Positions 7,438 to 14,012 of a stretch of 32,845 bases of DNA are shown one piece after another; the first letter of the stretch is position 1, and each line of letters opens with the position of its first letter. Where the stretch lies: assembly GCA_011371465.1 (NCBI GenBank), contig DRQL01000326.1, positions 1 through 32,845 of the forward strand, given 5' to 3'. A program made the position numbers and the translations under genes. This DNA comes from Gammaproteobacteria bacterium. Lineage in GTDB: Bacteria; Pseudomonadota; Gammaproteobacteria; DSM-19610. The notes beneath the pieces are model-generated. The model saw nothing but the letters and a program-made list of their open reading frames with translations. It was not told the DNA's origin and did no database searches.

Positions 7438-7879
7438 ATTGGGTAAACAGCAGGAAATAGCCGCTGTTGTAGAAGACATGCAGCGCGATCGGCGCCCCCA
7501 GCCGCCCGCTGCGATCCTTGAAAAACCCGAACAGCAGTGAGGGTACCAGCACCGCTGCCGCCCACAGGGGCGGGTGATGGATAAAGTGCAGTGCCGTGAA
7601 CAGCAGGCTGGTCAGGATATTGGCATGGCTGAGCGGGCCGAGTCGCCAGGGTTTCAGGTGCCGGTGGGCAAGTTCCTGGAGATAACCGCGGAAGATCACT
7701 TCTTCCACGACCGGGTAGAGCAGTGCCGGGTAGAGAAAGCGCAGTGGTTCACGCAGCGGCCAGGCGGGGTCGGGCGAGGGCTGAACCAGCAGGTAGAGCA
7801 CCCCCCAGTACAGCAGCGCTGCGCCGACGGCGGCAAAAAACAGCGGGTCTTTCCAGGAGCGGGCCTGTACAGCATTCAC
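7436..7879 (-). CDS. CPBP (CAAX/Abi) family intramembrane glutamic protease
   Basis: This 147-residue membrane protein starts with GTG. The family motifs are present: EExxxR (E59, E60, R64 in VEEVIFRG), H98 in ALHFIHH, and H134/N138 in LHVFYNSG. About four hydrophobic segments fit a minimal CPBP core. Bacterial members cleave peptides or sorting signals in the membrane (bacteriocin immunity, PrsW-like and MrtJ/MrtX-type processing); the substrate here cannot be read from the sequence. It is divergent from the DUF302 gene (84 bp apart) and shares a bidirectional terminator with the convergent small-protein gene. At 147 residues it is short for the family, but all catalytic motifs are retained. 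Confidence 0.85.
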   Translation of the reverse strand: MNAVQARSWKDPLFFAAVGAALLYWGVLYLLVQPSPDPAWPLREPLRFLYPALLYPVVEEVIFRGYLQELAHRHLKPWRLGPLSHANILTSLLFTALHFIHHPPLWAAAVLVPSLLFGFFKDRSGRLGAPIALHVFYNSGYFLLFTQ

Positions 7880-7963
7880 CGGCGTATCGTACGCGATTGC
7901 CTGGCCACAGACACCCGCTGGATCAAGTACAATTGCGCACCTTACTTATACGGGAGAACGACC

Positions 7964-8350
7964 ATGTATGGATTTAGTGTGCAGGTATCCGGCGGCTTCG
8001 ACGACGCCATCCACCAGGTGACGGAAGCGCTGAAAGCCGAGGGTTTCGGTGTGTTGACGGAAATCGATGTCAAGGCAACCCTGAAGAAAAAGATCGATGT
8101 GGACCGCAAGCCGTACACCATTCTCGGTGCGTGTAACCCCAAACTCGCCAACCAGGCGCTGAATGCCGATCCGGATATCGGTTTGCTGCTGCCCTGTAAT
8201 GTCGTGGTACGTGAGGAAGACGACGGCGCGGTTACGGTGGCCTTCATGGACCCCAATGCGGTGCTGGGCCTGGTCGACCAGCCCGGTGTGGAACAGCTGG
8301 CGGGCGAAGTGCGCGCCAAACTGGAAAAGGTGCGCGACGCGCTGGCCTAG
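7964..8350 (+). CDS. DUF302 domain-containing protein
   Basis: The 128-residue cytoplasmic protein starts at an ATG behind GGGAGA (7952-7957). It matches DUF302 throughout: GGFDDAIHQVTEALKAEGFGVLTEIDVK, then TILGACNPKLANQALNADPDIGLLLPCNVVV. Cys residues in GACNP and LPCNV are typical of the family. DUF302 proteins are common in sulfur oxidisers and other autotrophs, but the biochemical role is not established. A TACAAT hexamer at 7928-7933 could be its -10. The gene ends 9 bp from the convergent HDOD gene. No signal peptide or membrane segment is seen. Confidence 0.9.
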   Translation: MYGFSVQVSGGFDDAIHQVTEALKAEGFGVLTEIDVKATLKKKIDVDRKPYTILGACNPKLANQALNADPDIGLLLPCNVVVREEDDGAVTVAFMDPNAVLGLVDQPGVEQLAGEVRAKLEKVRDALA

Positions 8351-8359
8351 GTATTGCGG

Positions 8360-9229
8360 TCAGGCGGCTTTCAGCCCGGTCAGCAGTGCCGACCGGGCTT
8401 CCCCGAACTGGGCGTCGGCCTCGGCGATGACCGGCTCCATGACGTCCACGGACAGACCGGTCAGTTCCCAGGCGCCGGGTTCCAGCGGCGCTGCCTGCCG
8501 GTCGCGGCTGGTGACGCCGTGCGCCATGCAGGTGATCACGTCGGACAGATGGATAACGGCCGTCTCCAGGCGGTAGCACTCGGCCGCTGAAGGCTGGTGG
8601 TGATGGCGTGCGACTTCAATAAAGCTCTCCGGCAGTTTCCAGGCATGCATCAGTGCAGCGCCCACTTCGCCGTGATCGAAATTGAAAATTTCGCGTTCGG
8701 CAATGTGTATGGGAATCAATCGTTCACTGGAGAGGTCCAGGGCCTGCCGGGACGGTTCCGGTTGTTGCCGGTACAGTACCAGGGTTCCGACATCGTGCAG
8801 CAGTCCCATGACAAAGCAGCGCTCGGTATTTGGTGCGCGCAGGTAACGGGCGAGGATCCTGGCGACGATGCCGGTGTACAGGCTGTGTGCCCAGAACTCC
8901 TCCATATCGACCAGCCGGTTGGGGATTTTTTCAAAGGTGTGAATGGCGCTCGAACCCAGGATCAGGTCGGTCAGTTCCAGGGTGCCGACAATGGTGATGG
9001 CGCGCGAGATGGTTTCTATACGCGACGGGAAACCGTAGAACGCACTGTTCACGATCTTGAGCAGGCGCACGCTCAGTGAGGGATCCTGGCTGATAATCCG
9101 GCCAATGTCCGAGGCCGAGGTGCCCGGGTCGTTGAGCAGTTCCATGGCCCGGATGACCACGGCGGGCAGCGAAGCGACCTCAACGGTGTCGCTGATCAGC
9201 GCGCTGGCGCCGGGCGACACCGCGTTCAT
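8360..9229 (-). CDS. HDOD domain signalling protein
   Basis: The 289-residue protein consists almost entirely of one HDOD domain (about residues 15-215), a degenerate HD-hydrolase relative that lacks a full metal-binding set. Diagnostic stretches are SLPAVVIRAMELLNDP, DPSLSVRLLKIVNSAFYG, ISRAITIVGT and MGLLHDVGTLVL. HDOD proteins act in signalling and stress or motility control in proteobacteria, usually through partners. There is no second domain, and the C-terminal 70 residues are helical and family-specific. The gene is convergent with the DUF302 gene and divergent from the cytochrome gene, 297 bp away; that gap has an AT-rich patch (about 9405-9465) likely to hold promoters but no clear hexamer pair. 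Confidence 0.92.
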   Translation of the reverse strand: MNAVSPGASALISDTVEVASLPAVVIRAMELLNDPGTSASDIGRIISQDPSLSVRLLKIVNSAFYGFPSRIETISRAITIVGTLELTDLILGSSAIHTFEKIPNRLVDMEEFWAHSLYTGIVARILARYLRAPNTERCFVMGLLHDVGTLVLYRQQPEPSRQALDLSSERLIPIHIAEREIFNFDHGEVGAALMHAWKLPESFIEVARHHHQPSAAECYRLETAVIHLSDVITCMAHGVTSRDRQAAPLEPGAWELTGLSVDVMEPVIAEADAQFGEARSALLTGLKAA

Positions 9230-9526
9230 GCCGGCGGCTTCCGGTGAACGGGTACAAGCAGCGGCGGTGTGACTTCAATGTCCATTGGCTGTCCTGGCAA
9301 ACCGGGTGGGTGCCTGAATCAGGCGGCACAATCGGTACGGTCGACTGTAAAAATACGCCGGTCTGCGAAAACTGCAAGCGCCAGGGGCGGTTCAGGCACT
9401 TGAGAGATGTTATAACAATATGATATTAAAAGGTTAATAAATTTATTGCCGGTTAATTTACAGGGTAGGCGCCGTCTGCGAAAATAGCGCCAGTTTTCAG
9501 GTTGTGAACGATTACGGAGAGTGTCG

Positions 9527-9835
9527 ATGAAAAAAGTATTTGCAAGTGCCCTGGCCAGTCTGCTGCTGGTGTCTGTCAACGTGAGCATGGCTGCCGGTGA
9601 TGCCGCGGCCGGTAAGGCGAAGTCATCCGTCTGCGCCGGTTGTCATGGTGCCGCGGGTATCAGTGCCAACCCGCTGTGGCCGAACCTGGCCGGACAGAAG
9701 GAAGGCTATATCGTCAAGCAGCTGAAGGCGTTTCGTGACGGCACCCGCTCTGACCCGATGATGTCGCCGATGGCCAAGCCGCTCAGCGATGCCGATATCG
9801 ACAACCTGGCGGCCCATTTCTCCAGCCTGAAATAA
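9527..9835 (+). CDS. Small periplasmic cytochrome c (c5/c553-like, single heme)
   Basis: The ATG at 9527 is preferred over GTG at 9521 because GGAG at 9516-9519 is correctly spaced only for the ATG. The product has 102 residues: a signal peptide to about residue 23 (MKKVFASALASLLLVSVNVS then MAAG), one heme motif C36-A-G-C39-H40, and a methionine-rich region (DPMMSPMAKPL) that supplies the distal Met ligand. Such roughly 8-kDa soluble cytochromes shuttle electrons between periplasmic oxidation systems and terminal oxidases. The next gene on the opposite strand makes heme A for aa3-type oxidases, which fits. It is monocistronic with its own terminator. Confidence 0.93.
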   Translation: MKKVFASALASLLLVSVNVSMAAGDAAAGKAKSSVCAGCHGAAGISANPLWPNLAGQKEGYIVKQLKAFRDGTRSDPMMSPMAKPLSDADIDNLAAHFSSLK

Positions 9836-9864
9836 ACCCGGCTGCTGGAACCCGGTCACTGTGA

Positions 9865-9888
9865 AGCCCGGCGATGCCGGGCTTTTTT
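9865..9888 (+). terminator. Intrinsic terminator of the cytochrome c gene
   Basis: AGCCCGGC (9865-9872), loop GAT, GCCGGGCT (9876-9883) is followed by more T residues. The T-tract overlaps the stop codon of ctaA on the other strand. On the minus strand there is no U-tract after the stem, so it terminates mainly rightward transcription. Confidence 0.9.
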
Positions 9889-10930
9889 ATGCGCTACGTA
9901 AACGATGAGTTACAAACAGCGCCACACTCAACAGGGTCAGAGCACCCCCCTGGTGGGTAACGCCGAGCGCTACCGGCACGTGCAGTAACAACGTGGAAAT
10001 GCCCAGGCTGACCTGGATGACTGCAACCAGCAGCAGCAGGTGGATACCCGTGCGCGCACTGCGCGTCTGCAGCCGGGTGCGCGCGTAGTTCCAGAAGGTG
10101 ACAATGGACACGAAGGTCAGTAGCGCCAGTACCCGGTGGTCGAATTGCACGGTGGCGATGTTTTCAAACAGATTGCGCCAGCCGGGTTGCAGCATCCAGC
10201 CGGCCGGCGGCAGCCATTGATCACCCATTTTGGGAAAGGTGTTGTAGGCCAGACCGGCCTTGAGGCCGGCCACGAAACCGCCGGAAAGGATGGTGGTCGC
10301 CACCAGTCCCAGCAGCCAGGGGGCTGCTTTCCGGGCAGCGCCCGCTGCCGGTTCCTCCGCCTGCCGGGAAAACAGCAGGCCGAACAGCAGCCACAGCAGC
10401 CAGGCGTAAATCAGGAGCGCCAGGCCCAGGTGGGCGGTAAGGCGGTACTGGCTTACGTGGGGCCGGTCGACCAGGCCGCTTTTGACCATGTACCAGCCCA
10501 GCAGACCCTGCAGGCCGCCCAGCACGAATGCAAAGGCCAGACGCGGGATCAGTCGTGCGGTCAGCATGCGCCGGAAAAGAAAGTACAGGAACGGCAGCAG
10601 AAACACCGTGCCGATGGAACGGCCCAGCACCCGGTGGCTGTATTCGTACCAGTAGATCGACTTGAAGCCGTCCAGGTCCATGCCGGCATTGATTTTCCGG
10701 TACTCGGGTGACGCCTGATACTTGTTGAATACCTCTTCCCAGGCCTGCTGGTCCAGCGGCGGCAGAATACCGAAGATCGGGTCCCACTCCACCATCGAGA
10801 GCCCGGACCCGGTGAGACGCGTGGCCCCGCCAAGGACCACCATGGCGAAGATCATGGCGCAGCACAGCAGCAGCCAGGCAGCGATCTGTCTGCGCGCGGA
10901 ATCTTCCAGCTGTGTCGGAAAGCGGTTCAT
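9887..10930 (-). CDS. ctaA: Heme A synthase (COX15/CtaA family)
   Basis: The 347-residue membrane protein has about eight transmembrane helices. Conserved heme-ligand histidine segments are visible: EYSHRVLGR, VDRPHVSQYRLTAHLGLAL, QFDHRVLA and THQGGALTLLS. The enzyme oxidises heme O to heme A for cytochrome aa3-type oxidases. The Pro/Gly-rich insert IFGILPPLDQQAWEEVFNKYQASPEYRKINAG-type loop between helices 1 and 2 is typical of the proteobacterial class. No ctaB or cox gene lies in the window; the divergent neighbour is a membrane-tethered DsrE-like protein 104 bp away. The ribosome binding site is weak. Confidence 0.95.
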   Translation of the reverse strand: MNRFPTQLEDSARRQIAAWLLLCCAMIFAMVVLGGATRLTGSGLSMVEWDPIFGILPPLDQQAWEEVFNKYQASPEYRKINAGMDLDGFKSIYWYEYSHRVLGRSIGTVFLLPFLYFLFRRMLTARLIPRLAFAFVLGGLQGLLGWYMVKSGLVDRPHVSQYRLTAHLGLALLIYAWLLWLLFGLLFSRQAEEPAAGAARKAAPWLLGLVATTILSGGFVAGLKAGLAYNTFPKMGDQWLPPAGWMLQPGWRNLFENIATVQFDHRVLALLTFVSIVTFWNYARTRLQTRSARTGIHLLLLVAVIQVSLGISTLLLHVPVALGVTHQGGALTLLSVALFVTHRLRSA

Positions 10931-11034
10931 ACAGGCCGGTCCGGTGGTTCAGGGACGCTTATTGTAGCGGATGTACTTGCGCTGTGCTGCCGGCTGGGAC
11001 ACCATGCACTACCCGTACCAACCCGGTGTTGTTC

Positions 11035-11544
11035 ATGTTACGTAACCTGCTGATCCTGGTCGTTGTTGCGCTGGGCTTCTGGCTCGCAGCGCAACGCCTG
11101 CTGACCGGTGAGCAGGCGCCGACGGAAACCGCAACGAACCCGCCGCCAGTGCTGGAACCCATCGTTCCGCCGCCGTCCCGGCAACCCCGCAACCTGGTCG
11201 CCGATATCAGCGTTCATACGGAACAGGAACTGGATATCCTGTTTACCCGGGTTGAGCAACTGCTGGACCGCCCGCGCAGTGAAAATGAGGCGCCGCTGGT
11301 CAGTATTGTATTGCACGGGCCGGAGGTCGCGTTCTTTGCCGTGCAGAACTACGCGAAGTACAAGGGGCTGGTCGACCGGGCCGCGAAACTGGCTGCGCTG
11401 GGGGCTGTGGACATCAGTATCTGCCAGACGCAGATGCGCAATCTCGGTATAGCCACGGACCAGGTACCGTCCTTCCTGCGCCAGGTGCCCTACGGACCCG
11501 GCGAAGTGGAGCGCCTGCTGGAAAATGGCTTTGTGTCGATGTGA
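11035..11544 (+). CDS. Membrane-tethered DsrE-like protein
   Basis: The ATG at 11035 gives 169 residues: an N-terminal membrane anchor (residues 4-20), a Pro-rich linker (about 28-50) and a DsrE/DsrF-like domain (about 55-165). The domain carries the fold's usual strand motif VSIVLHGPEVAFF and a single conserved-type cysteine C130 in DISICQTQMRNLGI, then PSFLRQVPYGPGEVERL. Proteins of this family relate to intracellular sulfur oxidation and sulfur transfer through such a Cys; here the domain would face the periplasm if the anchor is an uncleaved signal. Only one Cys is present, so it could be a persulfide carrier but not a disulfide enzyme. The ribosome binding site is poor. Function is inferred. 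Confidence 0.8.
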   Translation: MLRNLLILVVVALGFWLAAQRLLTGEQAPTETATNPPPVLEPIVPPPSRQPRNLVADISVHTEQELDILFTRVEQLLDRPRSENEAPLVSIVLHGPEVAFFAVQNYAKYKGLVDRAAKLAALGAVDISICQTQMRNLGIATDQVPSFLRQVPYGPGEVERLLENGFVSM

Positions 11545-11555
11545 CCTGGCGCTTT

Positions 11556-11585
11556 GTCGGGTTACGCTGCGCTAACCCGACCTAC
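11556..11585 (-). repeat. REP-like palindrome, cluster 1 copy 1
   Basis: A 30-bp element with arms GTCGGGTTA/TAACCCGAC, an 8-nt loop CGCTGCGC and a trailing CTAC; it lies 12 bp after the DsrE-like gene in reverse orientation. It may act as a transcript 3' end. Confidence 0.9.
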
Positions 11586-11649
11586 AGGACACGTTCCAGG
11601 GTGCAGGTCAGCCCGGTACAACCCGGTCCGTAATTACCGGCCCGAAAGA

Positions 11650-11751
11650 GAATCCCCCGACACAACCGGCCCATTCCCACCGGCCCCACGAATCCCCCCG
11701 ACACAACCGGCCCATTTCTACCGGCTCCATGAATCCCCCCGACACAACCGG
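11650..11751. repeat. 41-bp tandem repeat with CCCGACACAACCGG core
   Basis: The core CCCGACACAACCGG recurs at 11656, 11697 and 11738, exactly 41 bp apart, within similar flanks (GAATCCCC before it, CCCATT..ACCGGC after it). A lone fourth copy is at 11871-11884. The third unit is partial and runs into a REP-like palindrome. Any reading frame through here is an artefact of the repeat. Confidence 0.85.
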
Positions 11752-11757
11752 ACACCC

Positions 11758-11787
11758 GTAGGTCGGGTTAGCGCAGCGTAACCCGAC
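11758..11787 (+). repeat. REP-like palindrome, cluster 1 copy 2
   Basis: This is a forward copy: GTAG then GTCGGGTTA, GCGCAGCG, TAACCCGAC. It abuts the third partial tandem unit. Confidence 0.9.
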
Positions 11788-11890
11788 AGGACAACGCGCG
11801 ATAACGCCAGAATTTCACTGCGCAGGTTAACGAGGCAAAAACCGGTCCCTTTTCATTACCCCCAGAAATACCCGACACAACCGGAGGCTC

Positions 11891-11920
11891 GTAGGTCGGG
11901 TTAGAGCAGCGTAACCCGAC
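11891..11920 (+). repeat. REP-like palindrome, cluster 1 copy 3
   Basis: This is a forward copy with arms GTCGGGTTA/TAACCCGAC and a loop differing by one base (GAGCAGCG). It ends 8 bp before the antiporter stop codon. The remainder of the 384-bp gap (11545-11928) holds only these repeats and the tandem array. Confidence 0.88.
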
Positions 11921-11928
11921 AAACCACA

Positions 11929-13137
11929 CTAAACCCGCAACCACTTCAACAGCGGTTCAACGAGCGGCGCCTGAACAAACAGCGAAAACAGCACCACCCC
12001 GTATGCGATCGATTGCACAGTCCACCAGCCCTCCAGTTCGACCGGCAGGGCGATGGCCAGTGCCAGTGTAACCGCGCCGCGCAACCCGCCCGCCGACAGG
12101 ATGACCCGGTAGCCCCGTGAGAGCGGCTGCTGCCCCGGCAGCACTGCGTTTACACCGGCTGTTGTCCATACACTCACTACGCGGGTGATGAGCACCGCGG
12201 CGATCCCCAGCAGCATGGCCAGCCAGCGTTCCTGGAACATGAGCAGCGTGACGGTAGCGCCGGCCAGCAGGAACAGCGAACTGTTGGCGAGCCAGCCGAG
12301 CCGGGACCACCAGTCCTGCAGGATCGTTAACTGTTCGGGGCGTTTCCGGCGCAGCATCTGGCTGAGCAGCAGACCACAGGCCAGCGTCGCCATGACCCCC
12401 GAGGTTCCCAGCTGTGTTTCTGCGACCAGGTAGCTGGCATAGCTGGCGAGCAGGCTGATGATGGTGGTTCGTTCCAGCCAGCGGATCAGCAGGAAAGCCA
12501 GCCAGCCGGTTGCCAGGCCGACGCCCAGGCCGCCCAGCGCCAGCCACAGGAATTCCTTTGCTGCGTTGGATAGTTCGATGTGTCCGGCCGGGCCGGTTGC
12601 TGCGGAGATCAGCAGCGTGAACAGCACCACCGTCGTGGCATCGTTCAACAGGCTTTCGCCTTCCAGCAGCGTCAGCAGGCGTGCCGGTACAGGCAGCCGC
12701 TTCGACAGTTCGGTAACCGCCACCGGGTCGGTGGCGGAGAGCAGGGCGCCGCATACCAGGGCAGTCAGCCACGGGAAACCGCTGCTGTGCCCGATGCTGA
12801 AGAATAACAGCGCAGCGGTCAGCACGGCGGACAGCAACAGCAGCGGCAGGGCCAGCACCAGGATCGGGACCAGGTTGCGGAACAGCAGGCGCGCGTTCAT
12901 GCCGCAGGCGGATTCGAAGATCAGCACCGGCAGGAACACGTAAAACACCAGGTCATGAAAATGGTACCAGCGCAGGCCGGTATCGATACCCAGGCTGACG
13001 ATGAACTGTGTGCCGGCAAAACCACCGGCAAACAGGGCTGCGCTCATAGGCAGGTGCAGGCGCCGCGCCAGTGGTTCCAGCAGCAGGGCGGCCAACAGCA
13101 TGGCCATGAAAAACAGTGCAACAGAAGCTGACGGCAT
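11929..13137 (-). CDS. CPA1-family cation/proton antiporter (NhaP-like)
   Basis: The 402-residue membrane protein has about 12 transmembrane helices and no long cytoplasmic tail. The signature motifs of monovalent cation:proton antiporter-1 proteins are present: SATDPVAVTEL with the essential Asp pair region, LLEGESLLNDATTVVLF, and GGLRGAVTLALAIALP. It would exchange Na+ (or K+) for H+ across the inner membrane, a normal need in marine or alkaline sulfidic habitats. Ion specificity cannot be read from sequence. It stands alone, with REP-like repeats behind it and a palindrome in its leader; a weak GGTGG precedes the ATG. Confidence 0.93.
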   Translation of the reverse strand: MPSASVALFFMAMLLAALLLEPLARRLHLPMSAALFAGGFAGTQFIVSLGIDTGLRWYHFHDLVFYVFLPVLIFESACGMNARLLFRNLVPILVLALPLLLLSAVLTAALLFFSIGHSSGFPWLTALVCGALLSATDPVAVTELSKRLPVPARLLTLLEGESLLNDATTVVLFTLLISAATGPAGHIELSNAAKEFLWLALGGLGVGLATGWLAFLLIRWLERTTIISLLASYASYLVAETQLGTSGVMATLACGLLLSQMLRRKRPEQLTILQDWWSRLGWLANSSLFLLAGATVTLLMFQERWLAMLLGIAAVLITRVVSVWTTAGVNAVLPGQQPLSRGYRVILSAGGLRGAVTLALAIALPVELEGWWTVQSIAYGVVLFSLFVQAPLVEPLLKWLRV

Positions 13138-13152
13138 GGCACCACCGCTGTT

Positions 13153-13169
13153 GATCCGCCTGGCGGATC
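13153..13169. promoter_or_regulatory. 17-bp palindrome in the antiporter leader
   Basis: GATCCGCC-T-GGCGGATC is a perfect palindrome 16-32 bp upstream of the antiporter start. It could be an operator or a leader hairpin close to the ribosome binding site. There is no direct evidence of function. Confidence 0.4.
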
Positions 13170-13286
13170 GAGTCGGGATTGCTACCTGGACACGGAATGA
13201 CAGCTAAGCCGGTTCATCAGACCGCTCTCTGTATATAGACCCACACGGTGAGCACAGGTTCAGATACAGGGAAATGCTGAATAATC

Positions 13287-13316
13287 CGTCATACCGGCGG
13301 AAGCCGGTATCCATGT
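13287..13316 (+). repeat. Dispersed TGGATxCCGG-type palindromic repeat, copy A
   Basis: The hairpin ATACCGGC-GGAA-GCCGGTAT (13291-13310) is flanked by CCGTC and CCATG, the layout of the widespread proteobacterial repeat that reads TGGATnCC...GGnATGACG on the other strand. A related copy is at 18767-18794. The rest of the 273-bp gap between the antiporter and the next gene holds the antiporter-leader palindrome at 13153-13169; nothing else is seen. Confidence 0.7.
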
Positions 13317-13410
13317 CTTTGAAAACACGAGATGCCTGGTTTCCTTCTCCTCCGGGTCACCACGGCGGGCGTTCCATGTGCGCCGGAAAACCGGTGGATT
13401 CAGCGCTTGC

Positions 13411-13677
13411 CTACAGCAATTCGGCGCGACTGACCTGTCCGAAACGGTCCAGCGTCAGGCACAGTCTGCCCTGGCAGGGTATGCGGCCGGCGATACGGCC
13501 GGAGCCTTCCATGATGATCTCGTCGAATTGCACAAAGGCAATGACATGGTGGTCATTTTCTTCAAGGATTTCGTAACACAGGGTGTCCTTGTCGATCCAG
13601 CCGTTCTGTGAGCAGAACGCAGTCAGCTCGCGACAGGACATCAGGTACTGTTCGATGTGTTGCATCAGGTAGTGCAT
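13411..13677 (-). CDS. Small protein of unknown function (second gene of a two-gene unit)
   Basis: The 88-residue soluble protein has Cys residues at about 15, 22, 34, 68 and 73, and a central EILEENDHHVIAFVQFDEIIMEGSG segment that looks like a beta-strand pair. There is no signal peptide. The ATG lies 2 nt after the stop of the upstream small gene (TGACCATG), so the two are probably coupled; no independent ribosome binding site is seen. I do not recognise the family. A coding nature is supported by the tight junction and sensible composition, not by known homologs. Confidence 0.65.
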   Translation of the reverse strand: MHYLMQHIEQYLMSCRELTAFCSQNGWIDKDTLCYEILEENDHHVIAFVQFDEIIMEGSGRIAGRIPCQGRLCLTLDRFGQVSRAELL

Positions 13678-13679
13678 GG

Positions 13680-13877
13680 TCAGGAGTGTTCTGGTGGGCC
13701 GCCCTTTGCATATCGGCTGGGATCATCCGGCAGGGCCATCAGGTAGGCGTGCCGGGTTTCCTCCGACTCAAAATATATTTTCATCGCAGCCACCCCGCTG
13801 CCTTCCACGACAAAGGGGTGGTGCTCCGGATCCGGCACCCTGTTTCCGGTGACTGGATCGATGGTGGTCACAATCAC
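13680..13877 (-). CDS. Small protein of unknown function (first gene of a two-gene unit)
   Basis: The GTG start at 13877 is chosen because a perfect AGGAGGT (13884-13890 on the minus strand) lies 6 nt upstream; longer frames start inside that signal. The 65-residue product begins VIVTTIDPVTGNRVPDPEHHPFVVEG and continues with IYFESEETRHAYLMALPDD. It is acidic, soluble, without Cys or a signal peptide. Its stop is 2 nt before the ATG of the second small gene. No function can be assigned. Confidence 0.72.
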   Translation of the reverse strand: MIVTTIDPVTGNRVPDPEHHPFVVEGSGVAAMKIYFESEETRHAYLMALPDDPSRYAKGGPPEHS

Positions 13878-14012
13878 AGCTCGACCTCCTTCCGGGCGGC
13901 GCGCAGCTACAACCCTCCGGCCCGGATACCGGTGACCTGGGTAAAAGTATAGATGGCGACAGCCGAAGCGCAAGGCGGTCCATGCGTCAAAGAACAGGCG
14001 GTCTGGTGCGGG

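Noticed and set aside
8360..8590. Plus-strand continuation of frames past the DUF302 gene
   Set aside because: They are antisense to the HDOD gene, whose domain is unambiguous.
11650..11751. Possible CRISPR array
   Set aside because: Only about three units, the sequence between cores is itself repeated rather than unique, and no cas gene is present.
11554..11781. 75-codon plus-strand frame with PDTTGPFPP-type repeats
   Set aside because: The apparent protein repeat is only the 41-bp DNA tandem repeat read in one frame; no ribosome binding site.
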